The notes: generated by a model not told the origin, from the sequence alone. A DNA stretch of 64,000 bases from Lysobacter sp. ISL-50 (GCF_018612875.1 NZ_JAGGRI010000019.1:138227-202226); one strand, 5' to 3'; shown: positions 21,962 to 33,199, counted from the stretch's first letter. A program made the numbers and translations.

Positions 21962-22570
21962 TCAACCCAACTGCGATTCGACCGAATCCACCATCGCCCG
22001 CTTGCGCAGCAGCAGATCCCAGTAGCTGCCGCCGAGCTGGCGCCACAGCACCGCCGAGCGCACCGCCGCCAGCAGCACCGCGCGAACTTCGGCGACCACG
22101 CCGGGCTGGCCGAGGTAATGCGGATTGCCTTGCACCAGCACGCGCGGGCGCAGGTGGCTCAGGGTGTCGGCGTACAAGGTGCCCAGCGCCGCGATCACGT
22201 CCGGATGGCTGCTGCCGAGCCGGTGCGCGGGATTGGCCTGTTCGTGGATGCCGCGCAGCACCTTCTCGGTCATCGCCGCGTCGCGCACGAAGCGGCGCTC
22301 CAACTGCATCACCGCCAGGGTCAGGCGCGGCAGGTGTTCGTCCTTGGCGCGATGGGTGAAGTAGTCCTGCATCAGCATCAGCCCGGGGCGCAGATTGTCC
22401 AGGCCGCCGTAAACCGCGGCGGGCGAGGAGGCGTCGATGCGGAACACCGAGTCCAGGGCGGTGCCGAGCACGGCCGCGTTGGCCTGGCCGGTGTCGGCGA
22501 TGCGCCGCACCTGGGCCAGGGCCTGGGCGAGGCCGGCGAGGGCGAGGACGCGTTGCGAAAGTTCGGCCAT
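21962..22570 (-). CDS. hflD: HflD: lysogenization regulator/membrane-associated protein
   Basis: A 202-residue protein matching the HflD family ([26 protein letters not shown] region and [20 protein letters not shown]). In Escherichia coli HflD is a peripheral inner-membrane protein that affects lambda CII. Its start ATG overlaps the mnmA stop by one base (TGATG), the conserved mnmA-hflD arrangement, so the genes are translationally coupled. In that species purB follows hflD; here nothing follows on this strand. Confidence 0.93.
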   Translation of the reverse strand: MAELSQRVLALAGLAQALAQVRRIADTGQANAAVLGTALDSVFRIDASSPAAVYGGLDNLRPGLMLMQDYFTHRAKDEHLPRLTLAVMQLERRFVRDAAMTEKVLRGIHEQANPAHRLGSSHPDVIAALGTLYADTLSHLRPRVLVQGNPHYLGQPGVVAEVRAVLLAAVRSAVLWRQLGGSYWDLLLRKRAMVDSVESQLG

Positions 22571-23721
22571 CAATGGGTCGCCGTAAAAGAAGAAGTGGAA
22601 TTCGGAAGCGGGTCGGCCAGCGCCGGCGCATCGGTGGCGGCGATCACCGCGCCGCCGAGGCAGACTTCGCCGTCGTACAGCACCAGCGATTGCCCTGGGG
22701 TGACCGCGCGCTGCGGCTGATCGAAATTAACCTGCAGTGTGCCGTCGTCGCGCACCCGCACCTCGCAGTCCTGGTCGGACTGGCGATAGCGGGTCTGCGC
22801 GCTGCAACGAAAACGCGCGGCCGGCGCGGCGCCGGCGATCCAGTGCGCGGTTTCCGACTGCAAGGCCTGCGACTGCAACCAGCGGCTGTCGCTGCCCTGA
22901 TCGACGTAAAGCACGTTGGCGGCCACGTCCTTGCCGACCACGTACCACGGCGCCGGCTCGAAGCCGCGCACGCCGCCGATGTTGAGGCCTTCGCGCTGGC
23001 CTAGCGTGAAATAGAACACCCCCGGATGCGTCCCCACGACACGCCCGTCCGGCGTGCGGATTTCGCCCTGCTTGGCCGGCAGATAGCGCGACAGGAACTC
23101 GCGGAAATCGCGTTCGCCGATGAAGCAGATGCCGGTGGAGTCTTTCTTGGCCGCGGTCGGCAGGCCCGCGGCGCGCGCCATCTCGCGCACGTCGCGCTTG
23201 ATCAGCTCGCCCAGCGGGAATTTGGTCGCGCTCAACTGGGCCTGGCCGAGTTGGTGCAGGAAATAGCTCTGGTCCTTGCCGCCGTCGCGCGCGCGCAACA
23301 GGCGGAAACGGCCGCCGGCCTGATCGACCCGCGCGTAATGGCCGGTGGCGATGTAGTCGGCACCCAGTTCGCGCGCGGCGTCGAGGAAATACTTGAACTT
23401 GATCTCGCGGTTGCACAGCACGTCGGGATTGGGCGTGCGTCCGGTCGCGTACTCGGCGACGAAGTGCTCGAACACGCCGGCCCAGTATTCGCCGGAGAAA
23501 TCGCGGAAGTGGATCGGCAGCCCGAGCCGGCCGGACACCGCGACCGCGTCGCGGCGGTCGTCCTCGGCGCGGCAGTCGCCGCTGCCGTCGTCGGCCCAGT
23601 TCTGCATGAACAAACCCGACAGGGCTTCGCCGGAATCGCGCAGCAGCAAGGCCGCGACCGAGGAATCGACCCCGCCCGACATGCCCACGATGGTGTTGGC
23701 CGACCTGGACATCCCGATCAC
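22570..23721 (-). CDS. mnmA: tRNA-specific 2-thiouridylase MnmA
   Basis: MnmA makes 2-thiouridine at the wobble position of tRNA-Lys, -Glu and -Gln. The 383-residue protein has the PP-loop ([10 protein letters not shown]) and both catalytic cysteines, in [12 protein letters not shown] and [12 protein letters not shown]. The GTG at 23721 overlaps the upstream Nudix stop by four bases (GTGA); an ATG three codons later is the alternative start. It sits in a tight minus-strand operon between the Nudix gene and hflD. Confidence 0.95.
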   Translation of the reverse strand: MIGMSRSANTIVGMSGGVDSSVAALLLRDSGEALSGLFMQNWADDGSGDCRAEDDRRDAVAVSGRLGLPIHFRDFSGEYWAGVFEHFVAEYATGRTPNPDVLCNREIKFKYFLDAARELGADYIATGHYARVDQAGGRFRLLRARDGGKDQSYFLHQLGQAQLSATKFPLGELIKRDVREMARAAGLPTAAKKDSTGICFIGERDFREFLSRYLPAKQGEIRTPDGRVVGTHPGVFYFTLGQREGLNIGGVRGFEPAPWYVVGKDVAANVLYVDQGSDSRWLQSQALQSETAHWIAGAAPAARFRCSAQTRYRQSDQDCEVRVRDDGTLQVNFDQPQRAVTPGQSLVLYDGEVCLGGAVIAATDAPALADPLPNSTSSFTATH

Positions 23722-24212
23722 AGCGCTTCAGGCGCGACCGAATGCTGCAGCAGGTCGAGCGGGTGGCGGCGGCCGCCGAGGTAATCGGCCACGACCTGCC
23801 ACACCAGCGGGCTGCGGTGCTCGGCCGAGCGCGCCTGCAACTGCGCCGGGGTCATCCACAGCGCCTGGACGATGCCTTCGTCGAGCGCGCGCCCAGCGTG
23901 GTGGCGCTCGGGCTCGGCGGCGAAGGCGAAGCGCAGGTAATGGCGGCCGCCGGAGCCGTCGGGCTGCACCGGCGCCTTCCACTGATAGGCGCCGACGAAC
24001 GCGGTCAGGCGCACGTCCCAGCCGGTTTCCTCCAGGGTCTCGCGCAGCGCGGCGTCGAGCAGGCTTTCGTCGGGCTCCAGATGGCCGGCGGGCTGGTTGA
24101 TCACCCGCCGGCCGCCGACCTGTTCTTCGACCATCAGCAAACGCCCGCCCTCGACCACGATGGTGGCGACGGTGACGTCGGGTTGCCAGAAACGGCCTTC
24201 GCGGTAGCTCAC
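23718..24212 (-). CDS. Nudix hydrolase (NudJ-like)
   Basis: A 164-residue Nudix protein with a complete Nudix box ([25 protein letters not shown] region, catalytic glutamates in RETLEETG). The gene order nudJ-mnmA-hflD is known in gamma-proteobacteria, where NudJ is a nucleoside-diphosphate/triphosphate and HMP-PP phosphatase. The start is the GTG at 24212 ([13 protein letters not shown]), one base after the stop of the upstream gene. Substrate specificity cannot be told from the sequence. Confidence 0.9.
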   Translation of the reverse strand: MSYREGRFWQPDVTVATIVVEGGRLLMVEEQVGGRRVINQPAGHLEPDESLLDAALRETLEETGWDVRLTAFVGAYQWKAPVQPDGSGGRHYLRFAFAAEPERHHAGRALDEGIVQALWMTPAQLQARSAEHRSPLVWQVVADYLGGRRHPLDLLQHSVAPEAL

Positions 24213-24213
24213 G

Positions 24214-24813
24214 TCAGAATTCGTCCTGGTCGGGGGTGAGTTCGGCTTCCATCTTGTCGGCCGCGCGCACCACGTAATCGATGGCGTCGTCCAGATCGTC
24301 CTGCGACGCGCCGGCGTCGATCTTGACCACGAACACGGCCACGCCGTCCTGCTTGACCCAGCCGCCCATCTTGCTGAGCTGGCTGTCCTCCAGCAGACGG
24401 TTGGCGACATCGCCCGGCAGCTGGCTGTCGCCGCCGCGGTAGCCCGGCGACCAGATTTCGCGCACCTCCAGCTTGCCGTAGCGCTGGGTGCCCGACAGCA
24501 CATAGGCCATCTGGCTGCGCTGCTTGTCCAGGGCGAAGGTCAGGACGAAATCGCCGTCCTTGTCCACCTCGTACTTGTAGCCCAGGCCTTCGAGCTGGGC
24601 GCGGATGCGCGGATCGCCGCCCTTGGAAACGCTGTGGTCGGGTTCGACCCGGGCCGGATCGCTGCGGTCGGCCTTGGCCGGCGCGAGCCTGGCCGGGCCG
24701 GCGGCCGCGGCCGCGGCCGGTGCCGTTTCCGCGCCCGGCGCCGGGCCGGCCAGCGCCGACAGCGGCAAGGCCGGCAACAGCAGGGCGGACAAAACGAAAC
24801 GGATCAGGCGCAT
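24214..24813 (-). CDS. Exported protein, possibly YbjN-like
   Basis: A 199-residue protein with a signal peptide ([22 protein letters not shown]) and an Ala/Pro-rich linker. The following domain ([20 protein letters not shown]) has the helix-strand pattern of YbjN/type III chaperone-like folds. The ATG at 24813 has AAGGA seven bases away. It is the first gene of the minus-strand operon with the Nudix gene, mnmA and hflD, separated from the next start by only one base. Its role is unknown. Confidence 0.78.
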   Translation of the reverse strand: MRLIRFVLSALLLPALPLSALAGPAPGAETAPAAAAAAGPARLAPAKADRSDPARVEPDHSVSKGGDPRIRAQLEGLGYKYEVDKDGDFVLTFALDKQRSQMAYVLSGTQRYGKLEVREIWSPGYRGGDSQLPGDVANRLLEDSQLSKMGGWVKQDGVAVFVVKIDAGASQDDLDDAIDYVVRAADKMEAELTPDQDEF

Positions 24814-24970
24814 GACGGTCCTTGAATTCTTGGACATCGGCGCAATCTGGACCGACGGCTCCGCACTAGATGGCGGCGCTGCGGCATTTTGCAATGCAGC
24901 CGTGCACGCGTCCATGTTGCGGGCGCGACCGTATCCACGTCCCCGCGGGGCAGGCGTCTATAATCGCAAA

Positions 24971-25291
24971 ATGGCAAAACAGACCGATCACGAACACAGT
25001 CACGGCGTGCTGGTGGAAGCCGGCAAGCCCGAAGTCGCCCGTCCGCCGCTTTATTCGGTACTGGTGCTTAACGACGATTACACCCCGATGGACTTCGTCG
25101 TCGAGGTGCTGATGCGCTTTTTCCCGATGAACGTCGAAAAAGCTACGCAAATCATGCTCCACGTCCACACCCGCGGCCGCGGCGTATGCGGCGTCTTCAC
25201 GCGCGAAGTGGCTGAGTCCAAAGTCGCGCAGGTGAATGAATTTTCAAGACTGCATCAGCACCCCTTGCTGTGCACGATGGAAAAGGCCTAA
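24971..25291 (+). CDS. clpS: ATP-dependent Clp protease adaptor ClpS
   Basis: ClpS binds N-degron substrates and delivers them to ClpA. The 106-residue protein has the conserved core [20 protein letters not shown], which forms the N-end residue pocket, followed by [17 protein letters not shown]. The first ~25 residues are the flexible tail. It precedes clpA by 90 bases on the same strand, the standard arrangement. Confidence 0.96.
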   Translation: MAKQTDHEHSHGVLVEAGKPEVARPPLYSVLVLNDDYTPMDFVVEVLMRFFPMNVEKATQIMLHVHTRGRGVCGVFTREVAESKVAQVNEFSRLHQHPLLCTMEKA

Positions 25292-25381
25292 AAGGGAGCT
25301 GAGCACCGCCTAGGGGGCGGGGCATGGAAAAGCCGGCGAGCGCCCCCACGTAGCGTGCATACGTCCTGGAGGCTCCGCCCC

Positions 25382-27661
25382 ATGTTCAGCAAGGATCTCG
25401 AATACAGCATCGGCCAGTGCTACAAGCGCGCCCGCGAGGCGCGCCATGAGTACATGACGGTCGAACACCTGCTGCTCGCATTACTCGACAACCCGTCCGC
25501 CGAGGCCGTCCTCAAGGCCACCGGCGCGGACTTCGCGCGATTGCGCAGCGATCTGGAACAGGCCATAGCGACCTCGGTCCAGGTACTGCCCGACGACGTC
25601 GATCGCGACACCCAGCCCACCCTGGGCTTCCAGCGCGTGCTGCAACGCGCGGTCTACCACGTCCAGTCCTCGGGCAAGAAGGAAGTCACCGGCGCCAACG
25701 TGCTGGTGGCGATCTTCGGCGAGAAGGACTCGCACGCGGTCTACTTCCTCAATCAGCAGGACGTGGCCCGCCTGGACGTGGTCAATTACCTGTCCCACGG
25801 CATCGTCAAGCACAGCGGCGAAGAGGGGCAGGGCCACCACGAGGAAGAATCCAAGCCGCCGGAGGGGCCGGATGTGGATGGCAAGTCCGATGCGCTGGCC
25901 GAATTCGCCAGCAACCTCAATCAGCTGGCGCGCGAAGGCAAGATCGACCCCTTGGTCGGCCGCGCCGACGAAGTCGAGCGCACCATCCAGGTGCTGTGCC
26001 GCCGGCGCAAGAACAACCCGCTGTACGTCGGCGAGGCCGGGGTGGGCAAGACCGCCATCGCCGAAGGCCTGGCCAAGCGCATCGTCGATGGCGAAGTGCC
26101 CGAGGTGCTGCGCAACGCGACCATCTTCGCCCTAGACCTGGGCGCCCTGGTGGCTGGCACCAAGTACCGCGGCGATTTCGAAAAGCGCCTGAAGGCCGTG
26201 CTCGCGCAGCTCAAGAAGCAGCCCGAGTCGATCTTGTTCGTCGATGAGATCCACACCATCATCGGCGCCGGTTCCGCCAGCGGCGGCACCATGGACGCCA
26301 GCAACCTGATCAAGCCGGCCCTGTCCTCGGGCGAGTTGCGCTGCATCGGCTCGACCACGTTCCAGGAATACCGCGGCATCTTCGAGAAGGACCGCGCGCT
26401 GGCGCGGCGCTTCCAGAAGATCGACATCGTCGAACCGACCGTGGGCGAAACCTACGAAATCCTGCAGGGCCTCAAGCCCAAGTACGAGTCGCACCACGGC
26501 GTCACCTACGCCGACGAAGCGCTGCAGGCCGCGGTGGACTTGTCGGTCAAGCACATCGGCGACCGCCTGCTGCCGGACAAGGCCATCGACGTCATCGACG
26601 AAGCCGGCGCGCGCCAGCGCCTGCTGCCGGAGAGCGCGCGCAAGCAGCTCATCGACATCGAGGAGATCGAGACCATCGTCGCCAAGATGGCGCGCATCCC
26701 GACCAAGCAGGTCTCGGCCAGCGACAAGGACGTGCTGCGCAATCTCGAACGCAACCTCAAGATGGTGATCTTCGGCCAGGACCCGGCGATCGAGACGCTC
26801 GCCTCGGCGATCAAGCTCGCGCGCTCGGGCCTGGGCAATCCGGACAAGCCGATCGGCAACTTCCTGTTCGCCGGCCCCACCGGCGTGGGCAAGACCGAGG
26901 TGACCAAGCAGCTCGCGCTGCAACTGGGCATCGAGCTGGTCCGCTTCGACATGTCCGAGTACATGGAGCCGCATTCGGTCAGCCGCCTGATCGGCGCGCC
27001 TCCGGGCTACGTCGGTTTCGACCAGGGCGGCCTGCTCACCGAGAAGATCGTCAAGACCCCGCACTGCGTGCTGTTGCTGGACGAAGTCGAGAAGGCGCAT
27101 CCGGACATCTTCAACATCCTGTTGCAGGTCATGGACCGCGGCACGCTGACCGATACCAACGGTCGCGAGGCCAACTTCAAGAACGTGATCGTGGTGATGA
27201 CGACCAATGCCGGCGCGGCCCAGGCTTCGCGGCGTTCGATCGGCTTCACCAAGCAGGACCACTCCACCGACGCGATGGAAGTGATCCGCAAGGGCTTCAG
27301 CCCGGAATTCCGCAACCGCCTCGACGCGGTGGTGCAGTTCCAGGCGCTGGGTTTCGATCACATCCTGCGGGTGGTGGACAAGTTCCTGATCGAGCTGGAA
27401 AGCCAACTGCACGAGAAGAACGTGACCCTCACCGCCACGCCGACCGCGCGCGACTGGCTGGCCCAGCACGGTTTCGATCCGCTGATGGGCGCGCGTCCGA
27501 TGGCGCGGGTGATCCAGGACCAGATCAAGCGTCCGCTCGCCGACGAACTGCTGTTCGGCAAGCTGGTGGGCGGCGGCCGGGTCACCATCGACGTCAAGGA
27601 CGATCAGCTCGTCGTCGAGGCGCAGGCCGAGCCGGAGAAGCTGTTGCCGGCGACGGTGTGA
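25382..27661 (+). CDS. clpA: ATP-dependent Clp protease ATP-binding subunit ClpA
   Basis: ClpA is the hexameric unfoldase that feeds ClpP. The 759-residue protein has the N-terminal Clp repeat domain (residues 1-145), which is the ClpS docking site, and two AAA+ modules with Walker A lysines Lys223 (GEAGVGKT) and Lys504 (GPTGVGKT) and Walker B VDEIHT and [11 protein letters not shown]. The ATG at 25382 has a GGAGG site; an in-frame start nine codons upstream lacks one. A strong terminator follows. Confidence 0.97.
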   Translation: MFSKDLEYSIGQCYKRAREARHEYMTVEHLLLALLDNPSAEAVLKATGADFARLRSDLEQAIATSVQVLPDDVDRDTQPTLGFQRVLQRAVYHVQSSGKKEVTGANVLVAIFGEKDSHAVYFLNQQDVARLDVVNYLSHGIVKHSGEEGQGHHEEESKPPEGPDVDGKSDALAEFASNLNQLAREGKIDPLVGRADEVERTIQVLCRRRKNNPLYVGEAGVGKTAIAEGLAKRIVDGEVPEVLRNATIFALDLGALVAGTKYRGDFEKRLKAVLAQLKKQPESILFVDEIHTIIGAGSASGGTMDASNLIKPALSSGELRCIGSTTFQEYRGIFEKDRALARRFQKIDIVEPTVGETYEILQGLKPKYESHHGVTYADEALQAAVDLSVKHIGDRLLPDKAIDVIDEAGARQRLLPESARKQLIDIEEIETIVAKMARIPTKQVSASDKDVLRNLERNLKMVIFGQDPAIETLASAIKLARSGLGNPDKPIGNFLFAGPTGVGKTEVTKQLALQLGIELVRFDMSEYMEPHSVSRLIGAPPGYVGFDQGGLLTEKIVKTPHCVLLLDEVEKAHPDIFNILLQVMDRGTLTDTNGREANFKNVIVVMTTNAGAAQASRRSIGFTKQDHSTDAMEVIRKGFSPEFRNRLDAVVQFQALGFDHILRVVDKFLIELESQLHEKNVTLTATPTARDWLAQHGFDPLMGARPMARVIQDQIKRPLADELLFGKLVGGGRVTIDVKDDQLVVEAQAEPEKLLPATV

Positions 27662-27683
27662 TTCGCGGCACGATGCGATAAAG

Positions 27684-27711
27684 AAAAGGCGGCCTTCGGG
27701 CCGCCTTTTTT
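27684..27711 (+). terminator. Rho-independent terminator of clpA
   Basis: AAAAGGCGGCC TTCG GGCCGCCTTTTTT: a GC-rich stem with the stable UUCG tetraloop and a T6 tail, 22 bases after the clpA stop. Confidence 0.93.
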
Positions 27712-27800
27712 ATGGTTGATCGTTTGCGGTCGGGCCGGATGTTTCTTTTGCTTCAGCGACGCCGAGCGTTCAGAGACTTCGGCGCCGTCTTTCAGTCGCG

Positions 27801-27961
27801 GTCATCTTCCAGATCGTCATTCCCGCGAACGCGGGAATCCAGTGACTTATCTTCCAGCCAGCGTCATCTTCCAGTTCGTCATTCCCGCGAAGGCGGGAAT
27901 CCAGAGTCTTCAAACGTTCTCGCACGAAAGGCACTGGATTCCCGCCTTCGCGGGAATGACG
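27801..27961. repeat. Cluster of CGTCATTCCCGCGAA palindromic repeats
   Basis: Two direct copies (about 27801-27847 and 27863-27909) share GTCATCTTCCAG followed by a hairpin CATTCCCGCGAAnGCGGGAATCCAG. A third copy lies inverted at about 27934-27961. Copies one and two differ by a few bases. This element class is widespread between genes of Proteobacteria; function unknown. The whole 27712-28049 stretch contains no gene. Confidence 0.85.
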
Positions 27962-27982
27962 GTAGGTGAGTACGCTGTTGCC

Positions 27983-28045
27983 GATTCCCGATTCCCGATT
28001 CCCGATTCCCGATTCCCGATTCCCGAATCCCGAATCCCGAATCCC
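27983..28045. repeat. Heptanucleotide tandem array (GATTCCC x6, GAATCCC x3)
   Basis: Nine uninterrupted 7-base units: six GATTCCC then three GAATCCC. It ends four bases before the stop codon of the next minus-strand gene. Shorter arrays of the same family (GGGATTC, the reverse complement of the second unit) occur at 30515-30535 (three units) before aat and at 34324-34337 (two units) after ald. Confidence 0.95.
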
Positions 28046-28049
28046 GAAC

Positions 28050-28394
28050 TCAACGCCCGCCGAACTTGCGATACGCCGCTTCGTCGATCTTCTCGGCCTG
28101 CGTCACCTCGCAGTTGTCGCGGTTGGTGCGCACGCGCGTGCCGGTCGGGCAGATGCGGCCTTTCTGTTTCTCGGCGGACACTTCGAATTGCTGCGTGAAG
28201 CTGAGGTCGTAGCAGGACTTCACGTTCAAGCGGTAATAGCTGTCGCTGTCCTTGACCAGCACGGCCTTGTCGCCCAGGCGCGAGATCTTCGGCTTGGCGC
28301 CGAGATCGACGCAGGCATCGATCGGGTCGGCGAATGCCGCGCTCGCGGCGAAAGTGAGCACGGTGGCCAACGCAATCCTTGTGGGCAACAACAT
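28050..28394 (-). CDS. Small secreted protein, possibly DUF6491 family
   Basis: A 114-residue protein with a Sec signal peptide (MLLPTRIALATVLTFAASAAFA). The mature part has cysteines at ACVDLG, SCYDLS, RICPTG and DNCEVT and ends AYRKFGGR. It resembles the DUF6491 type of small exported proteins in xanthomonads, but I am not certain of the family. The ATG at 28394 gives a normal signal peptide; longer in-frame starts would not. A decayed copy of its C-terminal half lies just upstream. Function unknown. Confidence 0.72.
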   Translation of the reverse strand: MLLPTRIALATVLTFAASAAFADPIDACVDLGAKPKISRLGDKAVLVKDSDSYYRLNVKSCYDLSFTQQFEVSAEKQKGRICPTGTRVRTNRDNCEVTQAEKIDEAAYRKFGGR

Positions 28395-28569
28395 GGGGGC
28401 ATCCTCGGCAGGGGCTCGGAATGAGCTCGCAACGCAATGTATCGATCGCCGCGAGCGCGCAAATCTGGAATAAGTCGCGGTGACCTTCGTCATGGCATGA
28501 CCTTCGGCCTAAACGATTCGATGCCGGCGTGCATCAGTTGTTTTTAATCGATGCATGCGCGGCATGCTT

Positions 28570-28686
28570 TCATCGATGACAACGGAAACGTTCGAACGCA
28601 TCGGTGTCGATGGTTTCGATGCCGGAGACCGCGCAATCGCCGCGTCTAGCGCGGATGAGCGTGCCGCTCGGGCACAGCCGGTTCTT
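28570..28686 (-). pseudogene. Remnant of a paralogue of the neighbouring secreted protein (C-terminal part only)
   Basis: The minus-strand frame ending at 28570 reads NRLCPSGTLIRARRGDCAVS then IETIDTDAFERF, which aligns without gaps to the C-terminus of the adjacent gene (GRICPTGTRVRTNRDNCEVT then AEKIDEAAYRKF). Both cysteines and the spacing are kept. Upstream of about 28690 the similarity stops and the open frame becomes Arg-rich nonsense with no signal peptide, so I read this as the broken tail of a tandem duplicate. Confidence 0.65.
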
Positions 28687-28689
28687 GCG

Positions 28690-29036
28690 ATGCGATGTAT
28701 TTATTTGTTCGCGCCGCCCGATGCGTGGCGCGAACCCGCGCGCGCATCGCCTCGCGACCGCGCGCGATCGCGCAAGCCGCGCGCGATGCGCTGTTTCCAA
28801 TCGGCAGTTGCTAGCGCGCGCTGCGACCTCGCGCACATCTTTTCCGATTGCCGCGACGCCGCGCGATTGGCGCGACGTGCCGGTGCTAGCGTCGCCGTGG
28901 CTCGCGCGGTGCGCGGGCCGCAACCGTCTCGGCAGATCCCGTGTCGCCGAGGCTCGCCACTGCGTCCGCGTTCGCGGCGCAGTCACTCAATGCGGGACCC
29001 CCGTCCCGCGTCGATCCATGGAAAAGGAGCAACACC
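28690..29036. other. Intergenic region upstream of the six-cysteine peptide gene
   Basis: About 350 bases without a supportable gene. It is rich in CGCGCG tracts and may include eroded sequence of the duplicate described just downstream on the minus strand. The promoter of the small secreted peptide should be in the last 100 bases; I see no clear boxes. Confidence 0.4.
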
Positions 29037-29246
29037 ATGAAGTTACGCAAGCTCATCGTCGCGGCCGTCGCCGCGTTCGTCTTCGCTGGCGCCAGCGCCG
29101 CCCTGGCTGGCCCGCCGCTCACTCCCTGCCAGGAATGCCGGATCGCCTACAACGTGTGCCTGTACGAAGGCCACGGGCAACGCGATGCCGAATGCCTGGT
29201 GGAGTACAACAGCTGCCGGGCCGAGAACGGCTGTCCGCTGGAGTGA
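29037..29246 (+). CDS. Small six-cysteine secreted peptide of unknown function
   Basis: A 69-residue product with an excellent ribosome site (AAAAGGAG, eight bases from the ATG) and a signal peptide (MKLRKLIVAAVAAFVFAGASAALA). The mature ~45 residues hold six cysteines (CQEC, NVC, AEC, NSC, NGC), enough for three disulfides. I do not recognise the family. A bidirectional terminator lies 110 bases downstream. Its small size, export signal and cysteine pattern suggest a stable extracellular or periplasmic peptide. Confidence 0.72.
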   Translation: MKLRKLIVAAVAAFVFAGASAALAGPPLTPCQECRIAYNVCLYEGHGQRDAECLVEYNSCRAENGCPLE

Positions 29247-29358
29247 GGGCCGATTCGCCCGTAGCCCGCACTGAGACCTCGCCGCCGGATGTCGCCGGGC
29301 ACTCGTTCAGCGACGGGGCGTGCCGGATCCGGTGCCGCAACGGCGGCAGCCGGACATG

Positions 29359-29386
29359 AAAAAGGCGGCCATAGGCCGCCTTTTTT
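29359..29386. terminator. Bidirectional rho-independent terminator
   Basis: AAAAAGGCGGCC ATA GGCCGCCTTTTTT works on both strands because A and T tracts flank the stem. It lies between the small secreted peptide gene and the convergent infA. Confidence 0.92.
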
Positions 29387-29402
29387 CAACGAGTTACCGC
29401 GC

Positions 29403-29621
29403 TTATTTCATGCGGTAAGTGATGCGGCCCTTGGTCAGGTCGTAGGGCGTCATCTCAACCTTGACCTTGTCGCCGGTCAGGATGCGGATGTAGTTCTTGC
29501 GCATGCGACCCGAGATATGGGCAATGATTTCGTGCCCGTTTTCGAGACGCACGCGGAACATGGTGTTCGGAAGAGTTTCCGCCACCGTGCCCTCGAATTC
29601 GATCACGTCGTCTTTTGCCAT
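29403..29621 (-). CDS. infA: Translation initiation factor IF-1
   Basis: A 72-residue S1-fold protein of standard length ([20 protein letters not shown], then [20 protein letters not shown]). IF-1 binds the ribosomal A site during initiation. Its position near clpA and aat is conserved in Proteobacteria. Confidence 0.98.
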   Translation of the reverse strand: MAKDDVIEFEGTVAETLPNTMFRVRLENGHEIIAHISGRMRKNYIRILTGDKVKVEMTPYDLTKGRITYRMK

Positions 29622-29725
29622 GTGTCTCTCAAAAAGGTGGACCGGAACGGTCCGCAAGGATCGGGCGTCGCGCGCCCGCGAAGCCGCGCATTCTGCCACG
29701 TGAGCGCCCCAGGAGCAAAAAACCG

Positions 29726-30508
29726 TTAATCGGGCCGGTGTTGAGGCGCGGCCGGAGACGGCGCGGGCCGCGGCTGAGCCAGCTGCGCGGCGCGCATTTC
29801 GCCGAAGCGGGCGGTCCACGAACCGGGCGCAAACCCAGGCTGGGCCGCGAGTTCGCCAGCCCGGGCCAGGAACAGTTCGCGCGGCAGGCTGATCGCGCCC
29901 AGGCTCAGCAGGTGCGGATTCTCGACCTGGGCGTCGAGCAACGGCCAGCCCCAGCGATGCAGGCAATGCGCCAAAGCCGCGAGCGCCACCTTGGACCCGC
30001 CCGAGCGCTCGCTGAACATGCTTTCGCCATAGAACATGCGACCGATGGCGATGCCGTAGATGCCGCCGGCCAGTGCCTCGCCGTCGTAGACCTCGACCGA
30101 ATGGGCGTGGCCCAGGCGGTGCATCTCGGCATAGGCCCGCAGCATTTCGTCGCTGATCCAGGTGCCGTCCTGGCCGGGCCGCGGCGCCTGGGCGCAGGCG
30201 CTCATGACCGCTTCGAAGGCGGTGTCGGCGCGCACGGTCCAGTCGCAGCGGCGCAGGCCGCGGCGGAATCTGGACGACAGGCGCACGCCGTCGGTGCGGA
30301 ACACCGTGCGCGGTTCCGGGCACCACCACAGCAGCGGATAGCCGTCCGACGGCCAGGGGAAGATGCCGTGGCGGTAGGCGTTGAGCAGGCGCGGCGGCGT
30401 CAGATCGCCGCCGATCGCGAGCAATCCGTCCGGATCGGCCAGCGCCTGCCCGCCGGGCGGAAACTCCGCGTCGGGGTCGGGCGAGAGCAGGAACGGAAGA
30501 CGCCTCAT
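29726..30508 (-). CDS. aat: Leucyl/phenylalanyl-tRNA--protein transferase
   Basis: Aat attaches Leu or Phe to N-terminal Arg or Lys of proteins, creating N-degrons recognised by ClpS-ClpA, encoded close by. The 260-residue protein shows [40 protein letters not shown] and [19 protein letters not shown], all family motifs. The Pro/Ala-rich C-terminal ~20 residues are an extra tail. The ATG at 30508 agrees with the usual N-terminus. Confidence 0.96.
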   Translation of the reverse strand: MRRLPFLLSPDPDAEFPPGGQALADPDGLLAIGGDLTPPRLLNAYRHGIFPWPSDGYPLLWWCPEPRTVFRTDGVRLSSRFRRGLRRCDWTVRADTAFEAVMSACAQAPRPGQDGTWISDEMLRAYAEMHRLGHAHSVEVYDGEALAGGIYGIAIGRMFYGESMFSERSGGSKVALAALAHCLHRWGWPLLDAQVENPHLLSLGAISLPRELFLARAGELAAQPGFAPGSWTARFGEMRAAQLAQPRPAPSPAAPQHRPD

Positions 30509-30514
30509 CGGGAC

Positions 30515-30535
30515 GGGATTCGGGATTCGGGATTC
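30515..30535. repeat. Three GGGATTC units upstream of aat
   Basis: Three perfect 7-base units just upstream of the aat start codon, in the aat leader between its ATG and the upstream gene's stop. Same unit family as the nine-unit array at 27983-28045. Confidence 0.8.
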
Positions 30536-30543
30536 GTCGAAGC

Positions 30544-31764
30544 CTAAAGCAGAACCGGCGTTTGCGAATCCGGATTCCCGCTCACGGCCTTGAACGGCGA
30601 ATGCTCCGCCAGCGTGCGCGCGTACCGCCGCACCGATGCCGCTTCTTCGCGGCACCACGGCCGCAGCGCGTCGCGGAAACCGGGGTGGGCGATCCAGTGG
30701 CGGCTGCGCACCAGGGTCGGCAGGAAGCCGCGTGCGAGCTTGTGCTCGCCTTGCGCGCCGGGTTCGAACACGCTCAGGCCTTCGCGCAGGCAGTACTCGA
30801 TGCCCTGGTAGTAGCAGGTTTCGAAATGCAGGCCGGGCAGGTTCTCCTGCGCGCCCCAATAGCGGCCGTACAGGGTGTCGCCGCCGCGCAGGCACAACGC
30901 GCCGGCGATCGGCTCGCCGTCGCGCTGGGCCAGGAAGATCACCAGCGACTGCGGCATCTCGCGCGCCAAGTGACGCACGAATTCCAGGGTCAGCGCGGCG
31001 TGGTTGCCGTATTCGGCGAAGGTGGTGAGGTAGAAGCGATGCATCGTTTCCAGATCCGCGTCGCTGGCGTCGCGGCCTTCCACGACCCGGAAGCTGACCC
31101 CGGCGCGCGCGACCTTGGCCCGTTCCTGGCGGATGTTCTTGCGGTGCTTGTGGTCGAAGGCGGCCAGGAACTGGTCGAAGTCCCGCCAGCGCCGGCCGTC
31201 GGCATCGGGCTCGTTGCGCCAGTGATACTGGACGTCGATGCGTTGCAGCCAATCGCCGCCGGCATCGTCGTCGTCGTCGAAGGCGCCGTCTTCCTCGTCG
31301 GGATGGAAGTTGACGTGCGCCGACGACAGCTTCTGCCGTTCGCACAATTGCGCCATCGCCGCGAGCAACAACCGCCGGTGTTCGGGCGTGCGCGCCAGCA
31401 GGCGCGGGCCGGTCACCGGCGAGTAGGGCACCGCCGCCAGCCATTTGGGAAAGTAATCCAGGCCGTGCTGGGCGTAGGCATGGGCCCAGGCGTGGTCGAA
31501 CACGAATTCGCCGTGCGAGTTCTGCTTCAGATAGGCCGGCATCGCCGCGATCAGCGAGTCGCCGTCCCACACGGTCAGATGATGCGGGGTCCAGCCCCAG
31601 TCTTCGCGCAGGCAGCGGTGCGTTTCCATGCCGTGCAGGAAGGCGTGCGCGACAAAGGGATTGCGGCCGTCGTGCAGGGCGTCCCACTGCGCCGCTTCGA
31701 TCTCGCCCAGCGAGCCTGAAAGGCGCAGTTGCAGCGAGTGGTCGCTGGGTTTGGAATCCGCCAT
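30544..31764 (-). CDS. FemAB/GNAT-like N-acyltransferase (DUF482-type)
   Basis: A 406-residue cytoplasmic protein of the peptidogalycan biosynthesis/FemAB-like acyltransferase family. Seen landmarks are [53 protein letters not shown] and [16 protein letters not shown] run of acidic residues ([15 protein letters not shown]) forms an unusual insert near residue 160. It lies directly upstream of aat with 35 bases between, so the two are probably cotranscribed. The acceptor is unknown. Confidence 0.88.
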   Translation of the reverse strand: MADSKPSDHSLQLRLSGSLGEIEAAQWDALHDGRNPFVAHAFLHGMETHRCLREDWGWTPHHLTVWDGDSLIAAMPAYLKQNSHGEFVFDHAWAHAYAQHGLDYFPKWLAAVPYSPVTGPRLLARTPEHRRLLLAAMAQLCERQKLSSAHVNFHPDEEDGAFDDDDDAGGDWLQRIDVQYHWRNEPDADGRRWRDFDQFLAAFDHKHRKNIRQERAKVARAGVSFRVVEGRDASDADLETMHRFYLTTFAEYGNHAALTLEFVRHLAREMPQSLVIFLAQRDGEPIAGALCLRGGDTLYGRYWGAQENLPGLHFETCYYQGIEYCLREGLSVFEPGAQGEHKLARGFLPTLVRSRHWIAHPGFRDALRPWCREEAASVRRYARTLAEHSPFKAVSGNPDSQTPVLL

Positions 31765-31906
31765 CGACGCTATCGGATCAGACGGTCGTGGCTAGGTCGC
31801 GGCGCCGCATCGCAACGGCGCGCGCGGTGCCGGCCGGCGCGACCGCGGCCGATCCCGGCCCGAAGGCCGGAAGCGTCAGCGGTGTCGTGCGCCGGTGCGC
31901 CACTAC

Positions 31907-32908
<1,002 letters not shown>

Positions 32909-32910
32909 TC

Positions 32911-33180
32911 ATGCACATCAAGGCCATACGCCTGCGTGTTGAAGATTCCGAAGCAGGGCATAGCTTGGAGGCGGCGTCCCGGCAAAACAAGGCATGGCCG
33001 GCGGATGCAACGTTGCGTAGCGTGCGCGGTGGCGCGAACCGCCAAACGGCAACTGGCGCATCGGCGGGCGCGGGCGTACAAAGCCCGGGTCGACGCGGCG
33101 AGTCGCGGGCCGGTTCAGGGCCGCGCGCCGCGCCTTACAGCATCCAACGCAGCACGTTCACCCTCACGACAACCGCTTAA
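32911..33180 (+). CDS. Candidate small ORF or transcript in the ald leader
   Basis: An 89-codon frame begins at an ATG with a good ribosome site (GGAAGGA) and ends at TAA, 20 bases before a strong hairpin with a T6 tail. Its first ~25 residues ([20 protein letters not shown]) look protein-like. The rest is Arg/Gly/Ser/Ala-rich and could be random translation of GC-rich DNA. A TATAAT box occurs near 32866. I cannot decide between a small protein gene, a regulatory RNA and chance. Confidence 0.3.
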   Translation: MHIKAIRLRVEDSEAGHSLEAASRQNKAWPADATLRSVRGGANRQTATGASAGAGVQSPGRRGESRAGSGPRAAPYSIQRSTFTLTTTA

Positions 33181-33199
33181 AACACAACATGGCTTGGGG

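Noticed and set aside
27801..28045. CRISPR-like array of short repeats
   Set aside because: The repeats are palindromic intergenic elements and a pure heptamer array without spacers of regular length, and no cas genes are present.
29726..31687. A single 653-codon frame covering aat and the gene upstream
   Set aside because: The aat protein begins at the ATG at 30508. The N-terminal extension of that frame is out of frame with the well-supported FemAB/GNAT-like gene and is its shadow.
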